Shown here piece after piece: positions 43,347-52,828 of a stretch of DNA of 64,000 nt. Numbering within the stretch: the first letter of the stretch is position 1; the number at the start of each line of letters is the position of its first letter. Origin of the DNA: Bacillus albus. Lineage in GTDB: Bacteria; Bacillota; Bacilli; Bacillales; Bacillaceae_G. The position numbers and the translations under genes are program-made. Under the pieces are notes generated by a model that was not told the DNA's origin, ran no database searches, and worked only from the letters and a program-made list of their open reading frames with translations. The stretch spans positions 1 through 64,000 of the forward strand of contig NZ_MAOE01000096.1 of NCBI RefSeq assembly GCF_001884185.1. Direction: 5' to 3'.

Positions 43347-45398
43347 TCATGACCTACTTAAACGGTCTGAAATAACTAAACTATTTAAGCGATTTAAAAA
43401 TTCCTTATAATACCCCGATTCGTAGTGCGAAAACGATTTACCAAACGGGTATGTTGCATCTCCAATATAACTTGTATCTGTTAAGTCAATAACCTTCGCT
43501 TTCGGTATAAGATGCATAACATAATTATCTAGTTTATCCCAAAAATGATTATTTCTAGAAATTAATTGTGGATCTGAGAATGATTTAACTTCTCTATTTT
43601 CATCAAAATAAGTAGGCGTAAATCTACCTTTATTTAAAATAATCTTATCCTCTGGTAATATGCTTTTTAGTTTTTGGATAAAATCCCCAACAGCAACTTT
43701 CCAAATCTCAAAATACTCATCATTATTTGTATGATCTATTATTTTACTATTCTTTAATTTTTTTATATATTTGCTATCCTCTAATATATAACTACAACTA
43801 ATATATCTATCACCATCAATTTTTAATATAGATTTAGATGCATCAGAATAAAGATCCAAAATTAAATATTCGGCCCCTGATTCTTTTAACTTATTAAAGA
43901 AACTTTTATCAAAGTCAACTTCAACAAATTTTCTATCACTTTCTTTAATGTTCTCTAATTCTTTAATATCTAATGAAACTGGTTTTGAGACAAGACTAAT
44001 TAATGACGAATGAAATTGTGTATAAACGCATTCATATATTTTTTTATAATCTGGATTAAAATATTGACTTGAATTAAATGCATTTCGACTAAAGCAGGTT
44101 CCCAATACAGCTACTCTGATGGCACATCTATTCTTCCCATCTATAGTATATAAAGAGAGCTGGGAAGATCCATTTATAAATAATTTCCCCTCCATATTTT
44201 TATCTTTATAGCATATATCAAAATATGAAAACTTCTTCTTATATTGTTTGGAAATATTCAGTTGCAAATCACTTTTATTATTACCTGACTTTAATCTTAT
44301 AAAAAAGTCCCATACTTCTTTATCTCTTAAAATATGTTTATGAGATAAACTTTTTTTATTAATTCGAGCTATATATTTATCTCCACTTTCCTCTACATCA
44401 TATATAAATTCCTCATAATATTCATATCCATTTCCCGTTTTCTCTCTTCTCTTAATAACCAAATTTAAATCATCTATTTTTTGATCATTAAAAATTTCTA
44501 GTCCTATATCAATTTTTATAGATTCATTATCCTCTATAATATCTATAGCTCCAACTTTATGAAGCATATTTGATTGATAAATAGCTAATCGATTATCCCC
44601 TGTAACATAAGGTTTAATATAGAAAAGATCATTTGTCTTAAGTTGCGTATATCTAAATGCTTGTTTTTTTACTACACTATCAATTTCTAGAGGTAAATTA
44701 TAGCATTCATTTCCGTCCTTACTACATATATTCACAAAAACATCCCAACATGTTTCTTTATCTTGGTTAATATATGGAATCTCCCCTGCTATATCCATTG
44801 TTATATCCATAGATTCCTTTATTATCGGTATGTATGTAGTACTTATACTCGTACCATGAAAAGCCATGTCAACTTGATTTCTTTTTTTAAAAATAAGCTT
44901 TATTTTTTTTCCCTTTAGATATTTATTATCCTTTCCAGTTAACAAAATATTTAATAAAAGCTTACCATTCAAATACTCCATTTTTTTAACAAATGGTGCT
45001 AATTCTAGCCCTCTTGTATAAAATGCTAAAACTCCATCTTTCGCTATATATGGAATTAACTTAAAAATACTATTTTCACCATAAGAATATTCAAACTTTT
45101 CCTCAATGTTTTCTCTAACCTTAACCACATATTCATTTTCCCCAGAAATCATATATATTAACCATACAGCATCATTGTTTAATCCTTGCTTTTCTAAAAT
45201 AGATTTCAAATTAATATCAATTTGAAATTTTCCCCCTTGTAGTACTTCCCCTAGTTTCACTTCCAAAGGGAACTCAAAATCACGATGATTATTTTTCTTA
45301 CGTAAAATTAGCCTCCCGCTCCCGGCAGTAGAAGTTCCTATAATCTTCATGTCCCCTTTTTTAAGGTCATATCCTAACTTCTCTATCCTAACATCCAT
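43347..45398 (-). CDS. Large protein with C-terminal DUF6270-like domain, probable polymer-modifying enzyme
   Basis: The 683-residue protein has no membrane segment or signal peptide. Residues 1-420 appear to be several beta-rich modules, with repeated NRLAIYQSN-like and GVLAFYTRG-like phrases. Residues from about 425 match the DUF6270 pattern: VAVLGTCFSRNAF near its start, YLILDLYSD in the middle and IDLTDTSYIGDATYPFGKSFSHYESGYY at the end. This recalls SGNH-like hydrolase or acyltransferase folds with the nucleophile position occupied by a Thr-Cys-x-Ser motif. It follows tagH in the polymer cluster. Function is inferred only from context. Confidence 0.65.
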   Translation of the reverse strand: MDVRIEKLGYDLKKGDMKIIGTSTAGSGRLILRKKNNHRDFEFPLEVKLGEVLQGGKFQIDINLKSILEKQGLNNDAVWLIYMISGENEYVVKVRENIEEKFEYSYGENSIFKLIPYIAKDGVLAFYTRGLELAPFVKKMEYLNGKLLLNILLTGKDNKYLKGKKIKLIFKKRNQVDMAFHGTSISTTYIPIIKESMDITMDIAGEIPYINQDKETCWDVFVNICSKDGNECYNLPLEIDSVVKKQAFRYTQLKTNDLFYIKPYVTGDNRLAIYQSNMLHKVGAIDIIEDNESIKIDIGLEIFNDQKIDDLNLVIKRREKTGNGYEYYEEFIYDVEESGDKYIARINKKSLSHKHILRDKEVWDFFIRLKSGNNKSDLQLNISKQYKKKFSYFDICYKDKNMEGKLFINGSSQLSLYTIDGKNRCAIRVAVLGTCFSRNAFNSSQYFNPDYKKIYECVYTQFHSSLISLVSKPVSLDIKELENIKESDRKFVEVDFDKSFFNKLKESGAEYLILDLYSDASKSILKIDGDRYISCSYILEDSKYIKKLKNSKIIDHTNNDEYFEIWKVAVGDFIQKLKSILPEDKIILNKGRFTPTYFDENREVKSFSDPQLISRNNHFWDKLDNYVMHLIPKAKVIDLTDTSYIGDATYPFGKSFSHYESGYYKEFLNRLNSLVISDRLSRS

Positions 45399-45510
45399 TT
45401 ATAAACCTCACTCTTTCTCATTAATTATTAGTACACATTTTATAAATAATAAAAATTGCCACTATTTATTTTCAAGCTGTATGCAAGAGCCTTTAAAGGT
45501 CTATTGATTT

Positions 45511-45549
45511 CTAAAATGAGATTTACCTAAACAATCTAGGTAAATCTCA
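45511..45549 (-). terminator. Terminator after tagH
   Basis: GAGATTTACCTA / TAGGTAAATCTC is a 12-bp perfect stem followed on the minus strand by ATTTTAG. The short T run suggests partial readthrough into the DUF6270-like gene. Confidence 0.8.
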
Positions 45550-45561
45550 AAATTATTTTCC

Positions 45562-47193
45562 TTATTCTTTTGACATAATTGTTAATGTTTGAATCTCTTG
45601 ATGGGTTTTATCAGAGCGTGCTATAACATAAAAACGTTTTGTTTCAAATAAATAATTTTTTTCAAAATCATTATTTATACTTTCCTTGCCCAGAATTTCT
45701 TGTAACTTACTGATAGACATTGAGATATCCTGAAAGCTCATTTCTACTACCTTAGACCCTGAAATAACAAACTTGACTTTTCCATCCCTATACTCTGTTT
45801 TACCTACTATCGTTTTTGATGAAGTTAGGTTATTAGGATATACGGCTTCAAGCTCACTTAAACTTTTTCCAACATATGTATTCACTGATTTTACAGATAA
45901 TCCATACACACGATTTAATAATGTTATTATATTATCTAATTTAGTATCTTCTATCATCTTTTCATTGGATAAAAATGGTTTAACATATTCTCCATTTATC
46001 CAACCCTTTTCCCCATTTGGCAAAACTATTTGTATCCATCCATTATTAGTTTCATGATTATTCGGTACTTTATATATTTCCCCAAATTGAGTCAATGCTA
46101 AACGTTCGCTACTCATACTTGGCTCTTTTCGGATACTAATATCATTACTATTCACCATATATTTTTTATCAATTGGAAGCTCTGCTTTAACCTTTTTCTC
46201 TTTAGTAGCATTTTCACTTTGAACGAAACCTTCCTTATTTTTAGTTCCATTCATTATTGAAAGAGTTCCTTTGTAATTTAAACCCGTTACTATTGCAGAT
46301 GCTAAAATGATAAATATGGTTCCAAATAATATAATACCTTTCTTTTTTGATTTTGACTTCCGCATTTCGCCTCTAGGGGGCACCACTGGATTTTCCTGCA
46401 ATAAACCATGTTGAAATTGTATTGCTTGTTCTTCACGTAACTTGTTTTTTTCTTCAACACTCATTTGATTATAATTTTTTAAAAAATTATTATAGTAATC
46501 TATTACCTCATTTACATTACCATAGTCTTTTATTTTCCCATAATGTAACCAAATTGCTTTAGTACAAAAATTCTTTACTTGTGTAAGAGAATGACTAATG
46601 AAAAATATCGTCTTTCCCTGATCCTTAAATTCATTCATTTTATCTAAACATTTTTTAGTAAAAGTTTGATCTCCAACAGATAAAGCCTCATCTATTACCA
46701 AAATATCGGGATTAATATGAACTGAAATCGCAAATCCAATTCTTGACTTCATCCCACTTGAATAAGTCTTCACTGGTTGATACATAAATTTTCCTATATC
46801 AGCAAACTCAATAACTTTTGGTGTAATCTCTTTAATTTGTGCTTTCGTAAGCCCCATCATTAAGGCTTTTAACTCAATATTTTCAATTCCGGTTAATTGG
46901 TTATTTAAACCTGAAGAAATTGCAATCAAGGATGCAGAACCATTAATTGTAACTTTCCCCTTATTTGGAATAGTAACACCCGCAATTAAATTTGATAATG
47001 TACTCTTCCCTGAACCATTTAAGCCAACAATTCCAACTATTTCTCCTTCTGGCACTTCAAAACTAACATTATTTAAAGCATAATGATAATCACCATTATC
47101 ATTTCTAAAAAATAAATCCTTTAGTTTATCTGAAGATTTACTATACATTTTATACTTTTTTGTAACATGTTCAAACTTCACTTTATAACTCAT
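45562..47193 (-). CDS. tagH: Teichoic acid ABC exporter ATPase with extracellular SH3 domain
   Basis: The 543-residue protein has an N-terminal ABC ATPase (about 1-245): Walker A GLNGSGKST, signature YSSGMKSRIGFA, Walker B DILVIDEALSVGD and H-loop ISHSL. One membrane segment (about 287-308) leads to an extracytoplasmic part with an SH3b domain (about 335-395, NSNDISIRKEPSMSS...WINGEYVKP) and a C-terminal domain. This is TagH architecture, exporting lipid-linked wall polymer with TagG. I start at ATG 47193, eight bases after AAAGGTG; GTG 47205 lies within that Shine-Dalgarno. Confidence 0.9.
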   Translation of the reverse strand: MSYKVKFEHVTKKYKMYSKSSDKLKDLFFRNDNGDYHYALNNVSFEVPEGEIVGIVGLNGSGKSTLSNLIAGVTIPNKGKVTINGSASLIAISSGLNNQLTGIENIELKALMMGLTKAQIKEITPKVIEFADIGKFMYQPVKTYSSGMKSRIGFAISVHINPDILVIDEALSVGDQTFTKKCLDKMNEFKDQGKTIFFISHSLTQVKNFCTKAIWLHYGKIKDYGNVNEVIDYYNNFLKNYNQMSVEEKNKLREEQAIQFQHGLLQENPVVPPRGEMRKSKSKKKGIILFGTIFIILASAIVTGLNYKGTLSIMNGTKNKEGFVQSENATKEKKVKAELPIDKKYMVNSNDISIRKEPSMSSERLALTQFGEIYKVPNNHETNNGWIQIVLPNGEKGWINGEYVKPFLSNEKMIEDTKLDNIITLLNRVYGLSVKSVNTYVGKSLSELEAVYPNNLTSSKTIVGKTEYRDGKVKFVISGSKVVEMSFQDISMSISKLQEILGKESINNDFEKNYLFETKRFYVIARSDKTHQEIQTLTIMSKE

Positions 47194-47208
47194 TGGATTA
47201 TTCACCTT

Positions 47209-48015
47209 TTATAAGTAATCAACAAATTGCTTGCGGAATCTAATGTGGAACATTGCCCCCATCACAAACAAAATAATTGTTACTCCCCAAAAATATAATG
47301 TATACCATGAACCTATAAAATTAATACTTCCGTGTAATAATGAAGATCTGTATCCCTCAACTACATAGTAAAACGGATTTATCTTCATTAAAAATGCAAA
47401 TATACTATTCATATGCTCACTCGGTTTCCACAAAACTGGTGTCAAATAAAATAACATTCTTGTAATCGATTGAATAAATAAATGTACATCTCTTGAGATT
47501 GTAGAGATAGTAGAGGTAATAAAAGCTAAGGCAATTAAAAAACTGAATGTAGAAAGTATACAATAAATCAATCCAACAATACTAAGAATGCTTATACCTT
47601 TAATACATATAACAATAAGTATTAAAACTGCTAGTAACACTAAATGCGTATATAATTGCGATAAAATAATATAAGTAGGTATTACACTCAACGGGAAATT
47701 CATTTTAGAAACGGTATTTAGTTTGGCATAAATAGAATTTGATCCTTGAATAATTGAGCCATTTATAAAAAACCATGGAATAATACCACAGATCATCCAA
47801 ACAAAGAACGGAACCCCTTCTACAGGAGCCCCACCTCGAATTCCTAAACCAAATACCAGCCAATATACAAAAATTTGAATTAAAGGGTTTAAAAACACCC
47901 ATATAATCCCTAATGTACTAGCAGCGTATTGCTGCTTAATTTCATATATAGAAAGCCTTCCCATTAAATATAAGTTATCTAATTGTTCCTTAATAACACT
48001 TTTTATAGCTTTCAT
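47209..48015 (-). CDS. tagG: Teichoic acid/polysaccharide ABC exporter permease
   Basis: The 268-residue ABC-2 permease has six membrane segments and the polysaccharide-exporter signature YEIKQQYAASTLGIIWVFLNPL near the N terminus. PWFFINGSIIQGSNSIYAK and the ending NPFYYVVEGYRS follow. It flips the lipid-linked polymer with TagH. Its ATG overlaps the stop of the dehydrogenase gene (ATGA), and tagH follows after 15 bases, so the three are translated together. Confidence 0.92.
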   Translation of the reverse strand: MKAIKSVIKEQLDNLYLMGRLSIYEIKQQYAASTLGIIWVFLNPLIQIFVYWLVFGLGIRGGAPVEGVPFFVWMICGIIPWFFINGSIIQGSNSIYAKLNTVSKMNFPLSVIPTYIILSQLYTHLVLLAVLILIVICIKGISILSIVGLIYCILSTFSFLIALAFITSTISTISRDVHLFIQSITRMLFYLTPVLWKPSEHMNSIFAFLMKINPFYYVVEGYRSSLLHGSINFIGSWYTLYFWGVTIILFVMGAMFHIRFRKQFVDYL

Positions 48016-49307
48016 ACAAAAACCTCATCTGATTTTAACATTTCATGAATATTCCCGAAATTAATAATTTTCATTTCACCTTTTTTATTTAAAGGTATAC
48101 AATTTCGTGCATCGAATAAAATTGGTTGGCGCATTTTCGGAACAAATTGACTGTAATCTATATTTTTAAACTCGTTATGGTCAGCCAATACCAATATTAA
48201 ATCTGCACCTTCTACAGCTTCTTCTGCAGTCTTCAAATTAAATAACTCACTCTTAACATAAGGATCATGAATCGTCACATTATATCCTTTTTGATATAAC
48301 TGATCAATGATCTCTAAAGCTGGACTTTCTCTCATATCATCTGTATTTCCTTTATAAGTAATCCCAAATACAGCAATTTTAGGAGAATCAATCCCTTGCA
48401 GCAATTGTTCAATATTCTCGCAAACGTACAATGGCATAGAAACATTCACATCACGAGACATCTGAATAATATTCGCTATTTCCGGCGTTTTGGCTACAAT
48501 AAAATGCGGATCGACTGCTAAGCAATGTCCTCCTACACCGGGACCTGGTTGATGTAAGTTTACACGTGGATGCTTATTAGCCATTTCAATAACATCTAAG
48601 ACATTTATTTTTAATTTTTTACATATTTTTGCTAATTCGTTTGATAATGCAATATTTACATCCCGAAATGTATTCTCCATCAACTTGGACATTTCTGCTG
48701 TTTTAGCATCAGTTTGAATGATTTCACCCTTAACAAATAAACTATACACTTGGGCTGCCATTTTAGAACATGTTGGGGTTACCCCCCCTACAATCCTATT
48801 ATTAAAAATAATTTCATCCATAATCTTTCCTGGTAAAACTCGCTCTGGGCAATGTACTAAAAACACATCTTTCCCTACTACAAAACCAGCAGCTTCTATT
48901 AAAGGTTTAACAAAGTCTTCTATACTCCGAGGCGCAATTGTTGATTCTATAATTATTATATTCCCTTCCTTAATATTAGGAATAACCTCTTTAACAGCTG
49001 TTAAAACACCTGTTAAATCACATGATTTATATTCATCATCTTTATTTGGTGTAGGAACGGCAATAATAAAAACATCTGCTTCGACCACTTCAAGGGAAGC
49101 AGTTAATTTTCCTTCCCTTACTGTCTCCTGAACAACTTCTCTAAGCCCCGGTTCTTCAATATGGATTTCTCCCTCATTTAACTTCTCTACAACATGTTGA
49201 TTGATATCTACCCCGACTACTTCAGCCCCATGTTTCGCAAACATGGCAGCTGTTGGGAGACCAATGTATCCTAAACCCACTACACAAATTTCCACTAAAT
49301 TTCTCAT
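48012..49307 (-). CDS. wecC: UDP-N-acetyl-D-mannosamine dehydrogenase
   Basis: The protein (431 residues from this start) has NAD-binding VVGLGYIGLPTAAMFA and GVDINQHVV. ESTIAPRS, HCPERVLPG and the active-site block HPRVNLHQPGPGVGGHCLAVDP follow, diagnostic of WecC-type enzymes rather than UDP-glucose dehydrogenases. It oxidises UDP-ManNAc to the uronate, implying ManNAcA in the polymer. No UDP-GlcNAc 2-epimerase is in the window. The start is uncertain: ATG 49307 follows GTGGAG with no spacing. GTG 49313 and GTG 49295 are alternatives, the last giving a product that begins MEICVVGLGYIG. Confidence 0.88.
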   Translation of the reverse strand: MRNLVEICVVGLGYIGLPTAAMFAKHGAEVVGVDINQHVVEKLNEGEIHIEEPGLREVVQETVREGKLTASLEVVEADVFIIAVPTPNKDDEYKSCDLTGVLTAVKEVIPNIKEGNIIIIESTIAPRSIEDFVKPLIEAAGFVVGKDVFLVHCPERVLPGKIMDEIIFNNRIVGGVTPTCSKMAAQVYSLFVKGEIIQTDAKTAEMSKLMENTFRDVNIALSNELAKICKKLKINVLDVIEMANKHPRVNLHQPGPGVGGHCLAVDPHFIVAKTPEIANIIQMSRDVNVSMPLYVCENIEQLLQGIDSPKIAVFGITYKGNTDDMRESPALEIIDQLYQKGYNVTIHDPYVKSELFNLKTAEEAVEGADLILVLADHNEFKNIDYSQFVPKMRQPILFDARNCIPLNKKGEMKIINFGNIHEMLKSDEVFV

Positions 49308-49514
49308 CTCCACACAGTTTATTAATAAAGAAATCTATTTCTCCAAAATAAATTCATATAAAAACTATTTAATGCCTCAATCCGCAATGAAGATTATCTA
49401 ATAATTATTTCATTTACATACATTAGATAAATTTGCTATTCTAGATTTCTTTCACACCAATAAATAAAAATACTCCAAAACACATTAAATTATTTCTCTA
49501 CAAATTTATTATTT

Positions 49515-51674
49515 TTAAGAAGTCTTTTCTTTAATTACTTTATATATTCTCTCAGCATTCTTAGTATCTTTATATTTAAAAATCCTTTTAGAATTCGCTA
49601 AATATCTCTTACTAATTTTTAAATTATCATCCATAACTTTATTTATTTGCTTAATTAACGCTTGCTCTTTAGACACAATATAACCTAAGTCACTATATCT
49701 AATTTCTTCGCAAGGAGCATGATGATTATTATGCGGATCAAACTGATACATTATAACTGGTTTTTCCATATATAAGAAGTCTGATGACACTGATGAATAA
49801 TCAGTGATTAATAGTGCACTTTCTTTTAATAATTCCGATACAGTCGCATTACTTTTTACAAGAAATTCCATTTTAGGGTGATTTACTACAAATTCATCCA
49901 TAAATTTTTGCATTTGACTATGTATATAAAATTTAACATCTATGTTTTTCTTTTCTATTAAATTTAGAAAGTCTTTGTTCTCAATTAAACTTTTATACAC
50001 TTTATAATAATCGGACTGTAAAAACTGTGCTTTATTTACATTTAATAAGTGTCTACGCCATGTGGGCATAATGAGAATTTGTTTTTTCGTTTTTCTCTCG
50101 TGAAGATTATCAAACCTAGCTAATCCAGTTACAGCCACATCCTTGTCAGCATACCCTAATGTCTTCATAATAATCCGCTTTTCATACTCTGAACTTGAAA
50201 TAATTAAATCTTGTTTATATCTCTCCTTACTTAGATACGGAGCAATATTATGAATGATTACACCATGTTGCAAACAAATATGATTTTTTTTAGAAACTAT
50301 ATTTCCAAACCATTTAATAAATTGTTGTTTCGGCCTAGGATATGAACATTCTTCAAATACCCAAGCACTTATATATGTACTTGCTGCCAACATATAAACC
50401 TTATGCTTAAAAGAAGAATGATATATAACATTACCATATTGCTCAACTTTATCTAAATGAGGTGAATCTTCATTAATTACATAATATATTCTTTCTGATG
50501 GATATTTTTCGCGACAATACTTGAAAAAGAAGAATCCATTATCTTCAGCCTGATCCTCACGCTCCCCAACTAACCAAATTTCTTTTCCTGCAAAGCGCAT
50601 CTTTACAAATAAACTCAATAAAAGAATAAGTACTTTATACAATGCGTTTTTAATATATCCAAATATCCTTTGAATTCCTCGGATTGGTTTTGTAATTTTC
50701 CAAGATAAAGATTCTTCTAAGAGATATGGATTTTTTTCAAAATATGTTTCATACTTTTGTGATTGATTATACCAGTACCTCTTACTCCTAAATATCACCA
50801 TGTATTTCATTGCTTCATCATATAAACCTAAAATTATAAGATTTAAAAATCCCTTATATCCTTCATTCCCCTTATAAATACGTTCATCTGAGATAGATAA
50901 GAGATCCTTCAACACATTCAATAATGTCTCTTGATGACCTTTTTCTACTTCATTTAAAAAGGTGTTTTTATCCACTAAATTTAATATTTGTTTAAAAAGT
51001 ATAATTTTTAAATCTTGATTAAATCCTTCTCCATAATCACTTATCAAAGAATCAAAAATATACTGAATGTCTTTTATTGAATTTATTATATACTCTTCAT
51101 TAAATGGTGTTTTGTTTTTATATTTTATATCGGTTGCAAAATCATAATTTAGGTTTGATAAATACAACTTAATATCCAAATATTTAATGTTTAATTCATT
51201 TAATTGAGAGATAAAATTAAATTCCTCCGTTAACAGAACTTCTTTCTTTATCATTTTTAATGCTGTAATTGTAGCAAAATTACTCTGCATTATATTTTTT
51301 TTATTTATAATTTTTTTCTCATTTTTTTCTTCTAAACAAGCAGATATAAAATCTAAATCTCTCTTTTGTGCAGCATTATATAAACGTTCGTATACATTTG
51401 GTCTAAACTTTGTATAAAAATCAAAGAAAGTAATATACTCCCCTCTTAATCCTTCTACATCAATCTTTCCTTCTTTTAATACTATATTCAGCTTACAGCT
51501 TTCTTTTAATTTTTCTACAAATCTAACTATTTCTAAAGAAACATTTTCATAATTATAAAAAATAAGCAATTCAAACTCATTAGCATCGATAGTCTGTTTT
51601 TGTAACAATTCAAAAGCCTGTTTAATTACACCTTCATCATGAGCCCGTAATTGTGTTACTACGCTTAGTTTCAT
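49515..51674 (-). CDS. CDP-glycerol glycerophosphotransferase with degenerate glycosyltransferase-like N terminus
   Basis: The 719-residue protein ends in a TagF/TarL-type domain (about 370-719). Signatures there are ICLQHGVIIHN, YEKRIIMKTLGY, VTGLARFDN, ILIMPTWRRHLL, LITDYSSVSSDFLYMEKPVIMYQFD and a final YKVIKEKT. It should add one or more glycerol phosphates from CDP-glycerol to the polymer. The N terminus (MKLSVVTQLRAHDEG, ITFFDFYTKFRPN) looks like a GT-A fold that has lost the DxD motif. AAGGGAGATTTTTGA precedes ATG. It overlaps the preceding gene by 38 bases. Confidence 0.85.
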   Translation of the reverse strand: MKLSVVTQLRAHDEGVIKQAFELLQKQTIDANEFELLIFYNYENVSLEIVRFVEKLKESCKLNIVLKEGKIDVEGLRGEYITFFDFYTKFRPNVYERLYNAAQKRDLDFISACLEEKNEKKIINKKNIMQSNFATITALKMIKKEVLLTEEFNFISQLNELNIKYLDIKLYLSNLNYDFATDIKYKNKTPFNEEYIINSIKDIQYIFDSLISDYGEGFNQDLKIILFKQILNLVDKNTFLNEVEKGHQETLLNVLKDLLSISDERIYKGNEGYKGFLNLIILGLYDEAMKYMVIFRSKRYWYNQSQKYETYFEKNPYLLEESLSWKITKPIRGIQRIFGYIKNALYKVLILLLSLFVKMRFAGKEIWLVGEREDQAEDNGFFFFKYCREKYPSERIYYVINEDSPHLDKVEQYGNVIYHSSFKHKVYMLAASTYISAWVFEECSYPRPKQQFIKWFGNIVSKKNHICLQHGVIIHNIAPYLSKERYKQDLIISSSEYEKRIIMKTLGYADKDVAVTGLARFDNLHERKTKKQILIMPTWRRHLLNVNKAQFLQSDYYKVYKSLIENKDFLNLIEKKNIDVKFYIHSQMQKFMDEFVVNHPKMEFLVKSNATVSELLKESALLITDYSSVSSDFLYMEKPVIMYQFDPHNNHHAPCEEIRYSDLGYIVSKEQALIKQINKVMDDNLKISKRYLANSKRIFKYKDTKNAERIYKVIKEKTS

Positions 51675-52824
51675 TCAAAAATCTCCCTTTGATAATATCT
51701 TTTAATTTAAAATTCCTATTTCTAAGAAATTTAGTAATCCTCCAAGAAAAGCTATTACGGATAGCTGTTTGTTTCCTATATCTTTGTTGTAATTCGGTTC
51801 CTTGTTTTAACCACCATCTTCTTGAAATTAACATGCTATTATATGCCAATGCTTCATTTATATAATTTTTTTCAATTAGACTTAAGAAAGGTTCTTCCCA
51901 AACTAAATATTTCTTCACTATGTCAATATCATAACCATCTACTACTCTTTTCACTAAATTAATTAGTCTCTTCTTCTCTTCAATTGATAGTTTATTAAAA
52001 TCCGGATCACAAATTTTCCAAAGAATTGACCTTAACGCATTTACCTGAAAATAACTATATTCCTTATCATTTAATTTTGGTTTAATTGCATCTACAGACT
52101 GTACATCATTCTCAACAGAAGAAAGAATATCTTGCTGCGTCAACGATAGATTACGATCATCATCACGTGCCCTATAGCTATAAACATTTTGGGGAATATA
52201 ACTAAACTTTTTAGCTTTTGTAAATAACTGAACATCATAAAATTTATCTTCCCCATTTCTCATTCCCTCGATGAAAGAAATTTTATGTTGTCTAACAAAT
52301 GCTGTCCTTACTAACTTTAAAGTAATAGCTGTTTTCACCTGTAAAAAGAATGGTGATACCTCTATGTTAGTATTCATATATGGTTTTTGTAAAAGATAGT
52401 GTTTAAAAGTTGAATGTTGGAATGTTGATCCATCGCTATCATTAAAACTTTCCATTTTCCCCATAACAAAGTCTGATTTATACTCCTCGGCGATATTAAA
52501 TAAAGTTTCATATGCATCCGCTGGTATATAATCATCTGGATCCATAAATATTAGATATTTTCCTTTCGCAATATCAATACCAATATTTCTTGGTTTACCA
52601 GGTGCGCCACAATTTTTTTCCAAGTGTATAGCTTTAAAATTATTATAGTTCTCAGCATATTGATTTAAAACTTTTCCCGTATTATCTGTAGAACAATCAT
52701 TCACCATAATAACTTCCAAATTCTCTACACCAATTGTTTGATTCACTAAAGAATTTAAACACTCCTCTATATACATCTCTACATTGTATATAGGCAAAAT
52801 CACTGAAATTAGTGGCTTTTTCAA
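51637..52824 (-). CDS. Family 2 glycosyltransferase
   Basis: The 395-residue GT-A enzyme has ISVILPIYNVEMYIEECL (5-22), VNDCSTDNT, APGKPRNIGIDIAKGKYLIFMDPDDY (DxD variant DPDD, about 95) and GEDKFYD as the probable catalytic base region. The C-terminal 130 residues are helical and basic. TTG 52824 is used, seven bases after AAGGGAGTG. It lies four bases after the bifunctional gene and overlaps the next gene by 38 bases. The sugar donor cannot be read from the sequence. Confidence 0.85.
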   Translation of the reverse strand: MKKPLISVILPIYNVEMYIEECLNSLVNQTIGVENLEVIMVNDCSTDNTGKVLNQYAENYNNFKAIHLEKNCGAPGKPRNIGIDIAKGKYLIFMDPDDYIPADAYETLFNIAEEYKSDFVMGKMESFNDSDGSTFQHSTFKHYLLQKPYMNTNIEVSPFFLQVKTAITLKLVRTAFVRQHKISFIEGMRNGEDKFYDVQLFTKAKKFSYIPQNVYSYRARDDDRNLSLTQQDILSSVENDVQSVDAIKPKLNDKEYSYFQVNALRSILWKICDPDFNKLSIEEKKRLINLVKRVVDGYDIDIVKKYLVWEEPFLSLIEKNYINEALAYNSMLISRRWWLKQGTELQQRYRKQTAIRNSFSWRITKFLRNRNFKLKDIIKGRFLNETKRSNTITGS

Positions 52825-52828
52825 ATCT

